A stretch of DNA of 42,976 nt from RGIG4708 sp045538875. GTDB taxonomy: Bacteria > Bacillota > Clostridia > UMGS1810. The notes beneath the pieces were generated by a model, which saw only the letters and a list, made by a program, of their open reading frames with translations, ran no database searches and had not been told where the DNA came from. The DNA lies in the NCBI GenBank assembly GCA_045538875.1, contig JAZQEG010000027.1:1-42976 (forward strand), written 5' to 3'. A program made the translations under genes and the position numbers. Positions 29,781-38,196 of this stretch are shown here, piece after piece. How positions within the stretch are numbered: position 1 is the first letter of the stretch; each line of letters starts with the position of its first letter.

Positions 29781-30908
29781 TTACTGATTTTCAATATTTG
29801 ATTTCGCCAGTTTGTTTTCTCTTGCAGTCATTAAGTCATTTACAATTCTGATTGCAATTGCCATAACAGGCACTGCTACCAAAATTCCAACAAAGCCAAA
29901 AAGCCCGCCGCCTATAATAATTGCAATCACAACCCATAGCGGTTTTATTTGCAGTGATTCCTTTACTATATTAGGTTGAATAACATTTGCATCCAACTGC
30001 TGAAGTACAATAATGCTTATTGCCACAATTATTGCCTGCGAAAGTGTGCCTGTTACAAGGGTAATTATTATGATAACAACTGCAGCTATTGTGGCTCCAA
30101 AATACGGAATAACATTAAACAGCCCCAAAAGCAACGCAAGAAGCGGAGCATACTTTACACCTATAATTGAAAACACTATAAGCGAAAGCACAAATACAAC
30201 AGATGCATCTATAAGCAAACAGCCAAAATATTTGTACATATACCCACATGTTAAGCGCAGATACGGAACAACAATGTTACGGGTTTCCTGTTTTACAGCA
30301 AGTTTGCTTATGCGATTTGCTCCTTTTTTGAGCGAATCTCTGTCTATAAGAATGTATATTGATATAATTATTGACAAAAGTACATTAAAAAATACATTTC
30401 CTGCATCAGCAACTCCCTGCAAATACTTGTTTACGCTTGAAAAATCAAATTTGTCAATGATTTTACTTACCGAAATGTTGTTTAAAACAGATGTGAGATT
30501 AATGTCATCAAAACCAATGTTTTTTGCAAACTCAACAATAAATTTAAGTATTGTAGGCAGCTGTGCAAAAAGCTCTTTTGCACTTTTTATGATTGCAGGC
30601 ACAACAAAGGATATTGCGAGCACCACAATTAAAAGCACAAAAAGGACAACTGTTACAACCGAAAGAGGCCTGCGCCTTGTGCAAATAAACTTAACTTTGC
30701 AATTTTTGTACCAACGCTCAAGACGATTGCACACAGGGTACAGCAAAAATGCAATTGCGCACCCTACAAACACGGGGTACAAAATATGCATAAATGAGCC
30801 TATTGCACCCACAAGGTAACTGATGTTGTCAAATGTTTTGTACACAGCTATAATTGCAACAGAAAGTATAAATATTTTTATGTAACTCCCAAGTCCTGTA
30901 AATTTCAA
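29781..30908 (-). CDS. AI-2E family permease
   Basis: A 375-residue integral membrane protein of the AI-2E (UPF0118, formerly DUF20) family. About eight hydrophobic segments are visible, with the family's paired N-terminal helices, a soluble middle (LPTILKFIVEFAKNIG) and the conserved C-terminal LLALLLGLFNVIPYFGATIAA and DANVIQPNIVKESLQIKPLWV blocks. Members export small molecules or ions (some are Na+/H+ antiporters, TqsA affects AI-2 export); the substrate here is unknown. The likely start is a TTG at 30908, with AAGGAG 11 nt upstream; the first ATG upstream is followed by a stop. It is the last gene of the trpS-tagO-wecB run. Confidence 0.88.
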   Translation of the reverse strand: MKFTGLGSYIKIFILSVAIIAVYKTFDNISYLVGAIGSFMHILYPVFVGCAIAFLLYPVCNRLERWYKNCKVKFICTRRRPLSVVTVVLFVLLIVVLAISFVVPAIIKSAKELFAQLPTILKFIVEFAKNIGFDDINLTSVLNNISVSKIIDKFDFSSVNKYLQGVADAGNVFFNVLLSIIISIYILIDRDSLKKGANRISKLAVKQETRNIVVPYLRLTCGYMYKYFGCLLIDASVVFVLSLIVFSIIGVKYAPLLALLLGLFNVIPYFGATIAAVVIIIITLVTGTLSQAIIVAISIIVLQQLDANVIQPNIVKESLQIKPLWVVIAIIIGGGLFGFVGILVAVPVMAIAIRIVNDLMTARENKLAKSNIENQ

Positions 30909-30960
30909 GTTACATCACACTCCTTAAATCAAACCGCCAATTTTAAGTTTTATTCAACTT

Positions 30961-32100
30961 TTAATATACCAAATCGGCAGGTTTTTCGCCTTTGCCAAAT
31001 GCATAAAGAATAGCCTCCACAATTCTGGTTGTGGCAAAGCCATCACCGTATGGGTTTGCTGTCTGGGCCATTTTTTGATATACATCCATATCATCAAGAA
31101 TCTGATTTGCAATATTTACAACATCCTGCTTTTCAACGCCGCCCATAACAACGGTACCTGCTTCAACAGCCTCAGGGCGCTCTGTTTCGTTGCGCAGCAC
31201 TATTACAGGCTTGCCAAGGCTGGGAGCCTCCTCCTGAAGTCCGCCCGAATCGGTCATTACCATATAGCATTTTGACATTGCATTATGCATTTCGGCAACA
31301 TCTAAAGGCTCAATCAGATGAACTCTATTAAGGTCGCCAAGGATTGTCTTTGCGGTTTCGCGTACCAGCGGGTTCATATGCATAGGGTATACTACCTCTA
31401 CATCCTCATGGGACAAAACAATCTCGCGCACCGCCTCACATATGTTTTTAAGCGGCTCTCCTAAATTTTCACGCCTGTGAGCAGTCATAAGAATAATTTT
31501 TTTGCTCCAGTCAAGATTATTGAGTGTGTCGTCACTAAATACATAGTCGGCCTTTACAGTGGTTTTAAGCGCATCTATAACAGTATTGCCTGTTATAAAT
31601 ATTTTATTCTCATCTATATTTTCTTTTAAAAGATTGTTTTTGTTTTTAATTGTAGGTGAAAAATGCAAGTCGGTCATAACGCCTGTTAAGCATCTGTTCA
31701 TTTCCTCAGGCCATGGCGAATATTTGTCGTATGTGCGAAGGCCCGCCTCTACATGACCAATTTTTGTATGGCAGTAAAATGCGGCAAGAGCACCTGCAAA
31801 TGTGGTGGAGGTGTCACCGTGAACAAGCACTATATCAGGCTTTGCATCGTTTATAACCTCCTCAAGCCCCAAAAGCGACCTGCTTGTAATTTGCGAAAGA
31901 GTCTGCCCTGGCTGCATAATGTTGAGGTCATAGTCGGGCTTTATGTCAAAAATTTCAAGCACCTGATCAAGCATTTGTCTGTGCTGAGCGGTAACCGCAA
32001 CTATGGATTTGATTTGAGAGCATTTTTCAAGCTCTTTAATAAGCGGAGCCATTTTTATTGCTTCCGGCCTTGTACCAAAAACAGTCATTACTTTAATCAT
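30961..32100 (-). CDS. wecB: UDP-N-acetylglucosamine 2-epimerase (non-hydrolysing)
   Basis: A 379-residue GT-B fold epimerase converting UDP-GlcNAc to UDP-ManNAc, precursor of teichoic-acid linkage units and other surface glycans. Visible motifs: VFGTRPEAIKMAPLI at the N-terminus, VHGDTSTTFAGALAAFY, HVEAGLRTYDKYSPWPEEMNR and the late VMTDSGGLQEEAPSLGKPV. Length is typical. SD AGGAGGG lies 7 nt before the ATG. It follows the lipid-linked GlcNAc transferase by 14 nt, so the two probably feed the same wall-polymer pathway. Confidence 0.96.
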   Translation of the reverse strand: MIKVMTVFGTRPEAIKMAPLIKELEKCSQIKSIVAVTAQHRQMLDQVLEIFDIKPDYDLNIMQPGQTLSQITSRSLLGLEEVINDAKPDIVLVHGDTSTTFAGALAAFYCHTKIGHVEAGLRTYDKYSPWPEEMNRCLTGVMTDLHFSPTIKNKNNLLKENIDENKIFITGNTVIDALKTTVKADYVFSDDTLNNLDWSKKIILMTAHRRENLGEPLKNICEAVREIVLSHEDVEVVYPMHMNPLVRETAKTILGDLNRVHLIEPLDVAEMHNAMSKCYMVMTDSGGLQEEAPSLGKPVIVLRNETERPEAVEAGTVVMGGVEKQDVVNIANQILDDMDVYQKMAQTANPYGDGFATTRIVEAILYAFGKGEKPADLVY

Positions 32101-32114
32101 ATCAAACCCTCCTG

Positions 32115-33212
32115 TTAGTTACTTTCCGCATCTTTTGGTTGTTTTTCATCCTGCTCTTTTTTTTGCCTGTTGTTTTTATTTTCTGCTATTGTATGTTCAA
32201 CAACAGCTTTGCCTCCAAAAAACGAAAAGAGCAAAAATGTTGCAATTATAATAATACCTGTATATGCACCCTGACCTACAACCATTACGGCGCTAAGCCC
32301 AAGTATCATTGTAATAATATACAAAATTGCAACGGTTTGCTTTTGCGAAAAGCCCATATCTATGAGCCTGTGATGGAGATGACCTCTATCAGGAGACATT
32401 ATAGGCTGCTTGTTTTTGATACGGCGGATTATTGCATATGCGGTATCAAAAATAGGGAGACCCAAAATAAGAAACGGAACTATAAACGAAATAACAACAT
32501 ACCCCTTAAACAAGCCCTGAATACATATTATAGAAAGCATATACCCAAGGAATGTTGAGCCTGTGTCGCCCATAAATATTTTTGCAGGGTTGAAGTTATA
32601 CGGCAAAAAGCCAAGACACGAGCCTGCAAGTGCAGCTGCCAAAATTGCAACTCCCGGCTCGCCTGCAAGTATAGCAATAAAAAACAACGAAAATGTTGCA
32701 ATAGACGAAACGCCCACTGCAAGCCCGTCAAGCCCGTCTATAAGATTTACGGCGTTGGTAACTCCAACAATCCACAATATTGTAATGGGTATGCTCATAG
32801 CACCGAGGCTGAGTATACCGCTGGGGACAATGGAAACGGGCATACTTATGCCCTCAATGCGCACATCACACAAAACAACAATAAGTGCCGCAAGTAATTG
32901 CACAACAAATTTAATTGAAGCACGGAGCTGAATAACATCATCTATAATTCCTATACCCACAATTAAAAGCGAACCGCCTATTATGCCTGCAAGTTGCTTG
33001 TCCATATTGCTGAAAAAAAGCACACTTATTAAAAAGCCGTAATATATTGCAAGTCCGCCAAGACGGGGAATAGGTTCTTTGTGTACTCTGCGTTTGTCTT
33101 TGGGTATATCTATTGCACCTATTTTGTAGGCAATTGCTTTTGCCGCAGGTGTAAGTGCCAAAGATATTGCAAATGCCATGGTAAAGCACAACACCAAACT
33201 GAGTATATTCAT
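32115..33212 (-). CDS. tagO: Undecaprenyl-phosphate GlcNAc-1-phosphate transferase (TagO/WecA family)
   Basis: A 365-residue multi-pass membrane enzyme of the MraY/WecA family. It moves GlcNAc-1-P from UDP-GlcNAc to undecaprenyl phosphate, starting teichoic acid or related wall polymer synthesis. Visible motifs: HKEPIPRLGGLAIY, NLIDGLDGLAVG with the catalytic Asp pair, FMGDTGSTFLGY and SPDRGHLHHRLID, which marks the WecA/TagO branch rather than MraY. The last 25 residues are a charged cytoplasmic tail. SD AAAGGA is 10 nt upstream. It sits between trpS and wecB. Confidence 0.94.
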   Translation of the reverse strand: MNILSLVLCFTMAFAISLALTPAAKAIAYKIGAIDIPKDKRRVHKEPIPRLGGLAIYYGFLISVLFFSNMDKQLAGIIGGSLLIVGIGIIDDVIQLRASIKFVVQLLAALIVVLCDVRIEGISMPVSIVPSGILSLGAMSIPITILWIVGVTNAVNLIDGLDGLAVGVSSIATFSLFFIAILAGEPGVAILAAALAGSCLGFLPYNFNPAKIFMGDTGSTFLGYMLSIICIQGLFKGYVVISFIVPFLILGLPIFDTAYAIIRRIKNKQPIMSPDRGHLHHRLIDMGFSQKQTVAILYIITMILGLSAVMVVGQGAYTGIIIIATFLLFSFFGGKAVVEHTIAENKNNRQKKEQDEKQPKDAESN

Positions 33213-33242
33213 AAAAGGTCAATCCTTTCTGTAGGTAACAGC

Positions 33243-34244
33243 CTATTTTGCTACATCGGGAAATCCGACTTTTCTTTTGACTTTTGAAAGCGTTCTGCGT
33301 GCTATAGAATTTGCCCTCATAGCGCCTTCGGTGTATATTTTTTGTATATAGTCTTTGTTTTTGGACAAATCTTCATAGCGGCTGCGTATTGGCGCAAGTT
33401 CGTCTGCAACCACCTCTCCCACAGCCTGCTTAAACACTCCGTAGCCCTGACCTGCAAACTCTGCCACAACCTCATTTGGAGTTTTGTGTGTAATTGCCGA
33501 ATATATATTTATAAGATTTTTTATACCCGGTTTTTCATCTTTGTATGCAATTTCACCATCAGAATCGGTAACTGCCTTTTTAAATTTGCGCATTATTGTA
33601 TCTTTGTCATCAAGAATTGATACAAAAGCGTTTACATTGGGGTCTGATTTGCTCATTTTTGCCTCAGGGTCGGCAAGGCTCATAATGCGTGCGCCCTCCT
33701 TTGGAATAAACGGCTCTGGCACCTTAAACACATCGCCGTACACACCATTAAAGCGGCCTGCAATATCACGGGCAAGCTCAAGGTGCTGCTTTTGGTCTAC
33801 TCCAACGGGCACAAGGTCGGTCTGATAAAGCAAAATATCTGCAGCCATAAGCACTGGATATGTAAAGAGCCCTGCATTTATATTGTCTGCATGCTTGCTG
33901 GATTTATCCTTAAACTGTGTCATTCGGCTGAGCTCACCCATATATGTGTAACAGTTTAAAACCCATGCAAGCTCCGCATGAGCAGATACATGCGACTGAA
34001 AATATACTATATTTTCCTCTCCGTCAATGCCGCAGGCAAGGTACTGCGTTAAAAAGTCCATACAACGCTTACGAAGCTGCACAGGATCCTGCCTTACAGT
34101 AATTGAGTGCATATCCACTACCGAAAAAAGGCAATGATAATCGTGCTGAAGTTCAACCCAGTTTTTGAGTGCGCCCACATAGTTGCCAAGAGTTATACAG
34201 CCTGTAGGCTGGATTCCGCTGAAAATTATTTTTTTGCTGTCCAT
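33243..34244 (-). CDS. trpS: Tryptophanyl-tRNA synthetase
   Basis: A 333-residue class I synthetase charging tRNA-Trp. The HIGH-equivalent TGCITLGNYVGAL is at residues about 14-26, and the KMSKS loop is AKMSKSDPN near residue 195. FTYPVLMAADILLY and the DQKQHLELARDIA segment are typical of TrpRS. SD AAGGAG lies 7 nt before the ATG. It starts 11 nt after a truncated manA fragment and is followed by tagO after 30 nt, so it probably shares their transcript. No T-box is visible upstream. Confidence 0.97.
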   Translation of the reverse strand: MDSKKIIFSGIQPTGCITLGNYVGALKNWVELQHDYHCLFSVVDMHSITVRQDPVQLRKRCMDFLTQYLACGIDGEENIVYFQSHVSAHAELAWVLNCYTYMGELSRMTQFKDKSSKHADNINAGLFTYPVLMAADILLYQTDLVPVGVDQKQHLELARDIAGRFNGVYGDVFKVPEPFIPKEGARIMSLADPEAKMSKSDPNVNAFVSILDDKDTIMRKFKKAVTDSDGEIAYKDEKPGIKNLINIYSAITHKTPNEVVAEFAGQGYGVFKQAVGEVVADELAPIRSRYEDLSKNKDYIQKIYTEGAMRANSIARRTLSKVKRKVGFPDVAK

Positions 34245-34255
34245 GTTATATCTCC

Positions 34256-34480
34256 TTATATTTCGCCTTTTGCAGGCACAAAACTGCGCAAAATTTCGCC
34301 CTGTCCTTCAAATGAGTACTCGCCCTGTGCAACAAGCGAAAGTCCATCATCATGGCACGAAAGCTCCCAGCTTTCGGCTGCAAAATTATCTTTTATGTCT
34401 TTGTTATATTTATCCTTTAAAGCACTGCCTCCCCATATATATTGCTTAAATACAGGAGTAGTTTTAAGAGGCGTGATCAT
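34256..34480 (-). pseudogene. Truncated class I mannose-6-phosphate isomerase N-terminus
   Basis: A 74-residue reading frame beginning MITPLKTTPVFKQYIWGG and continuing LKDKYNKD...AAESWELSCHDDG. This is the recognisable N-terminal start of type I phosphomannose isomerase (ManA), normally over 300 residues. The metal-binding cupin core is missing and the frame ends in unrelated SFVPAKGEI. SD AAAGGATG at proper spacing and a -10 upstream suggest it is still translated. It may survive as an upstream leader gene for trpS or be decaying. A gene start further upstream has no SD. Confidence 0.65.
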
Positions 34481-34534
34481 ATTTATACATCCTTTCAACC
34501 AGCATTGAGCACTATCTGTACTACAACACCTAAC

Positions 34535-34543
34535 ATTATAACA
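34535..34543 (-). promoter_or_regulatory. Extended -10 promoter upstream of the manA fragment and trpS
   Basis: Minus strand TGTTATAAT (34535-34543), about 55 nt before the manA-fragment ATG. No clear -35 is present, but the extended -10 can compensate. Confidence 0.5.
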
Positions 34544-34570
34544 TATCACAATAATAATATCACGAAAGCA

Positions 34571-34605
34571 AAAAAAAGTCAACCTGCGCGGCACACGCAG
34601 GTTGA
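34571..34605 (-). terminator. Terminator of the aromatic operon
   Basis: A 10-bp stem TCAACCTGCG/CGCAGGTTGA with a 7-nt loop is followed by ACTTTTTTT on the minus strand. About 36 nt after the aroF stop. Confidence 0.92.
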
Positions 34606-34641
34606 TATTTTTATAAACATTAATTTGCTGCTATATCCAAA

Positions 34642-35682
34642 TCAGAGCAGGTCGGCTATATCATAAATAAGCTTTTCGGTCTTTTGCCAGCCGAGGCACG
34701 GGTCGGTGATAGATTTGCCATAAATACATTCACCGATTTTTTGTGAACCGTCCTCTATGTAGCTTTCTATCATCAGGCCCTTTACCATTTTGCCTATGTC
34801 GGCATTGTGCCGCATACTGTGCAAAATTTCTTTAGAAATGCGTATTTGCTCAAGTGGCTGTTTGCCAGAATTTGCGTGGTTGGTGTCAACTATAACTGCG
34901 GGGTTATCAAGCCCCGATTTGGCGTATGTTTGCCACAGGTGCAAAAGGTCCTCGTAGTGGTAGTTTGGCAGTGACTGACCATGCTTGTTTACATATCCTC
35001 GGAGTATTGCGTGTGCACAAGGGTTGCCATGTGTTTGCACCTCCCACCCGCGATAAATAAATGTGTGGCTGTGCTGAGCTGCAGTGATTGAGTTCATCAT
35101 AACAGAAATGTCGCCGCTTGTTGGATTTTTCATACCAACAGGGATGTTAATACCGCTTGCAGTGAGGCGGTGTTGCTGATTTTCGACAGAGCGTGCACCT
35201 ATTGCAACATAACCAAGAATATCGTTAAGGTAGCGGTAATTTTCGGGGTAGAGCATTTCATCTGCACAGGTAAACTCTGTTTCGCGCAGAGCTCTCATAT
35301 GAAGCTCTCTTATGGCAACAATGCCTTTGAGCATATCGGGTTTTTCGTTGGGGTTAGGCTGATGAAGCATACCCTTGTAGCCATCGCCTGTTGTGCGCGG
35401 CTTGTTTGTATAAATGCGTGGCACTATAAGCACTTTGTCGCTTACTTTGTCCTGCACCTTGGCAAGCCTTGAAATGTAGTCCATAACACTGTCTTCGTTG
35501 TCGGCAGAGCAAGGCCCTATAACAAGCACAAATTTGTCCGATTTGCCCTCAAATACATCTTTAATTTGGCCATTTCGTTTTTGTACAATTTTTTCAAGAC
35601 CGCTATGGAGTGGATATTCATTTTTTACTTCCTTTGGTATAGGCAATTTTACCTTAAAATCCATATTCATATTGTTGTTCAT
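34642..35682 (-). CDS. aroF: 3-deoxy-7-phosphoheptulonate synthase (DAHP synthase, AroG/AroF type I-alpha)
   Basis: A 346-residue enzyme condensing PEP and erythrose-4-phosphate, the entry step of the shikimate pathway. Motifs of the AroAI-alpha class: VIGPCSADNEDS, PRIYTNKPRTTGDGYKG, GARSVENQQHR, GMKNPTSGDI and VDTNHANSGKQP, with metal ligands Cys, His, Glu and Asp. In this class the N-terminal extension and loop often bind Phe, Tyr or Trp as feedback inhibitor; which one applies cannot be told by eye. Last gene of the pheA-aroF operon, 15 nt after tyrA. Confidence 0.95.
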   Translation of the reverse strand: MNNNMNMDFKVKLPIPKEVKNEYPLHSGLEKIVQKRNGQIKDVFEGKSDKFVLVIGPCSADNEDSVMDYISRLAKVQDKVSDKVLIVPRIYTNKPRTTGDGYKGMLHQPNPNEKPDMLKGIVAIRELHMRALRETEFTCADEMLYPENYRYLNDILGYVAIGARSVENQQHRLTASGINIPVGMKNPTSGDISVMMNSITAAQHSHTFIYRGWEVQTHGNPCAHAILRGYVNKHGQSLPNYHYEDLLHLWQTYAKSGLDNPAVIVDTNHANSGKQPLEQIRISKEILHSMRHNADIGKMVKGLMIESYIEDGSQKIGECIYGKSITDPCLGWQKTEKLIYDIADLL

Positions 35683-35697
35683 AATTTTGCTTCCTTT

Positions 35698-36558
35698 CTA
35701 TTTTCGGTCAAAAAGCGCTCTTCGTTTTGCAGACAATCTCATTTTGTCCCTGAGCTTGCCCGTTTCGCCGCTTTCAATCATATCGCGTATTTGTTTAAAT
35801 TCGTCCATAAATATATCCATTTGCTCAAGCAAAGGCTGCCTGTTAAGCATAAAAAGCTCGCTCCACATAGCATCATTGATGCGTGCAATTCGCGTTAAAT
35901 CTCTAAAGGAGTCACCTGTGTAGTCAACAAGGCTCTCGTTGTCGCAGCAGGTCATAAGGCTTATTGCTATGCAATGAGTAAGCTGTGACACAAAACCAAT
36001 CATTTTGTCGTGCTCCTCGGGGCTAAGCTGTGCTATTCGTGCAAAACCAAGATATATACCAAGCTTTTTGCAATTGTCTATGCCCTCTTTTGTATTTTTG
36101 GGAGTTGGTACAACAATGTAGTTTGCATCGTTAAAAATTCTGTCATCACTGTTTTGTACTCCGTAAACCTCGCGACCTGCCATAGGGTGAGCTGCAACAA
36201 ATTCCACATCATTGCGAAGTACCAAGTTGATTTGGTCTACAACGCATTTTTTTACACCTGTTACATCAGTAATGAGTGTGCCCGAATTAAACATATGCTG
36301 ATACTCCTTTATCCAATTTACAAACACCTTTGGATAAAGCGCAAAAACAATGACATCTGCATTTTTTATTAATTTTTCGCAAGCAGTATAACTCCCGTCG
36401 TTAATTATACCATTACACAAAGCATAATCTATACTCTCTTTACATGTGTCTATTGCCGACACATATATCCCTTTTTTGGTAAGTGCTTTTGCATAGCTGC
36501 CTCCAAGCAGGCCCAAACCTACTATTAGCACCTTACTGTCTGTATCAAACTGTTTCAT
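35698..36558 (-). CDS. tyrA: Prephenate dehydrogenase
   Basis: A 286-residue NAD(P)-dependent dehydrogenase of the tyrosine branch (prephenate to 4-hydroxyphenylpyruvate, or arogenate to Tyr). A Rossmann motif VLIVGLGLLGGSYAKAL opens the protein, followed by ITDVTGVKKCVVDQI, FVAAHPMAGREV and SQLTHCIAISLM. It is short and has no C-terminal ACT domain, so feedback by Tyr through ACT is not expected. SD GGGAGTG lies about 10 nt upstream. Its first codons overlap the end of aroA by 14 nt. Confidence 0.93.
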   Translation of the reverse strand: MKQFDTDSKVLIVGLGLLGGSYAKALTKKGIYVSAIDTCKESIDYALCNGIINDGSYTACEKLIKNADVIVFALYPKVFVNWIKEYQHMFNSGTLITDVTGVKKCVVDQINLVLRNDVEFVAAHPMAGREVYGVQNSDDRIFNDANYIVVPTPKNTKEGIDNCKKLGIYLGFARIAQLSPEEHDKMIGFVSQLTHCIAISLMTCCDNESLVDYTGDSFRDLTRIARINDAMWSELFMLNRQPLLEQMDIFMDEFKQIRDMIESGETGKLRDKMRLSAKRRALFDRK

Positions 36559-37756
36559 TTATAAAATTCACTCCCAGTTGCTTTAATTTTTCAAAAAAGT
36601 CGGGCATGCTTTTGTTTACTGCCTGAGCACCGTCTATAGTGCCCCCCGTCAGCATAAGCAAAACGCACAGCGACATTACAATGCGATGGTCGTTGTGGCC
36701 AAATAGTACATCCTGTGGCTTGTGAAAATCTATGGGGTATACCACAATTGTGTCGTCATCCACCTTAACCGAAACCCCAAACTTTTTGAGCTCCTCTGCC
36801 ATAGCGCTGCCACGGTCGCTCTCTTTGATTTTGAGCCTTCTGGCGCCTGTAAACACTGCTCCCGATTTTGCCGCTGCAAGTGCCATCATAACAGGACCAA
36901 GGTCGGGGCAATCGGATATATTTATTGCAGGAGTGCCCTTGCACAGCTGCTCAAAAAGCCTTGTGTACACTCTGTCGCCCTGAATACTGTCCTTTTTTAG
37001 ACCTGTAATTTTAACATCGCCGCCAAGGCAATCCATCGCCGCAAAAAATGCTGCATTTGAATAATCACCCTCAACCCATACCTCACGAGGCTGATATTTT
37101 TGGGTTCCCTTTATATACAAGGTACGCTCATCAAGCCATTTAACCTCAACGCCAAATTGACTGAGAGCCTCAATAGTCAAGTTAATATATGAAAGGCTCT
37201 CAATAGGCGGCACAATGTTGATTTTGCTGTCACCCGAAAGCAGAGGCAATGCAAACAAAAGTCCGCTTATAAACTGGCTGCTTATGTTGCCTGGTATTTT
37301 AAAATCGCCGCTTTTAAGCTTGCCTTCAACCTCAATTTTGCTGCCGTCATTTAAAAAACTTATGTTTTGCTTTTCGCATATATTTTTATACACATCTACA
37401 GGTCTTGCAAGAAGTGTGTTACTGCCTGTAAGAGTTGCTTTTTTGCCGTCAAGCAGGCACAACGGAATAAAAAATCGCAGTGTAGAGCCGCTTTCACGGC
37501 AATTAAGGGTATCTTTTGCTCCGCCCGATGCACCTATGCCCTCAATTACAACAGTGTCACCATCGTATGTATATTTTGCACCAAGGCTTTTAAGGCAATC
37601 GAGAGTTGCAAGCACATCCTGCGACGGAGCAATCCCGTGCACAATACTTGTGCCCTCGCCAAGACCGCCTCCTATTAACATTCGGTGTGCCATGCTTTTG
37701 GACGGCGGAGCCACAATTATGCCCTTGGGTGTAGATTTGTTAAAAGTTATTTTCAT
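36545..37756 (-). CDS. aroA: 3-phosphoshikimate 1-carboxyvinyltransferase (EPSP synthase)
   Basis: A 403-residue two-domain enzyme joining PEP to shikimate-3-phosphate. Visible: PPSKSMAHRMLIGGGL at the N-terminus, LNCRESGSTLRFFIP, GNISSQFISGLLFALP, DCPDLGPVMMALAA and FGHNDHRIVMSLCVL. The region corresponding to the PEP loop reads ESGSTLRF, where class I enzymes have a G-rich NAGTAMRPL-type loop. It may therefore belong to the class II-like group, an inference about type only. It starts 2 nt after the aroQ stop. Confidence 0.95.
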   Translation of the reverse strand: MKITFNKSTPKGIIVAPPSKSMAHRMLIGGGLGEGTSIVHGIAPSQDVLATLDCLKSLGAKYTYDGDTVVIEGIGASGGAKDTLNCRESGSTLRFFIPLCLLDGKKATLTGSNTLLARPVDVYKNICEKQNISFLNDGSKIEVEGKLKSGDFKIPGNISSQFISGLLFALPLLSGDSKINIVPPIESLSYINLTIEALSQFGVEVKWLDERTLYIKGTQKYQPREVWVEGDYSNAAFFAAMDCLGGDVKITGLKKDSIQGDRVYTRLFEQLCKGTPAINISDCPDLGPVMMALAAAKSGAVFTGARRLKIKESDRGSAMAEELKKFGVSVKVDDDTIVVYPIDFHKPQDVLFGHNDHRIVMSLCVLLMLTGGTIDGAQAVNKSMPDFFEKLKQLGVNFINETV

Positions 37757-37758
37757 AA

Positions 37759-38193
37759 TTATTTGTCCTTTTTATTTACGAGATAATCAATTGCATCTAT
37801 ATACCCGTCAATTCCCCTGCCCGATATGGTTGTTTTGCATGCAGGGCGTATGTAGCTCACTCCTCTAAAGCTCTCACGGCTGTCTACATCGGATATGTGC
37901 ACCTCAACAGTCGGCACACCAACAGCCTTTATTGCATCAAGTATTGCAATGCTTGTGTGAGTATATGCACCTGGGTTTATTACAATTGCGTCAAAATTAT
38001 TATATGTGCTTTGAATTTTGTCAACAAGGTCGCCCTCATGATTTGACTGATAAAGCTCAACTTCAATGTTTTTGCTGTTGCAATACTCCTTTATTTTATT
38101 GCACAAATCATTGTATGTTGTTGTTCCATATATATTGGGCTCCCTTATGCCTAGCATATTTAAATTTGGCCCGTTAATTACCATTATTTTCAT
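37759..38193 (-). CDS. aroQ: Type II 3-dehydroquinate dehydratase
   Basis: A 144-residue dodecameric-type enzyme dehydrating 3-dehydroquinate to 3-dehydroshikimate. Signatures: NGPNLNMLGIREPNIYG with the catalytic Tyr, YQSNHEGDLVDKIQ, VINPGAYTHTSIAILDAI with the catalytic His, and VEVHISDVDSRESFRG. Length is normal. It sits between aroE-aroK (3 nt) and aroA (2 nt), so translation is likely coupled. Confidence 0.97.
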   Translation of the reverse strand: MKIMVINGPNLNMLGIREPNIYGTTTYNDLCNKIKEYCNSKNIEVELYQSNHEGDLVDKIQSTYNNFDAIVINPGAYTHTSIAILDAIKAVGVPTVEVHISDVDSRESFRGVSYIRPACKTTISGRGIDGYIDAIDYLVNKKDK

Positions 38194-38196
38194 AAT

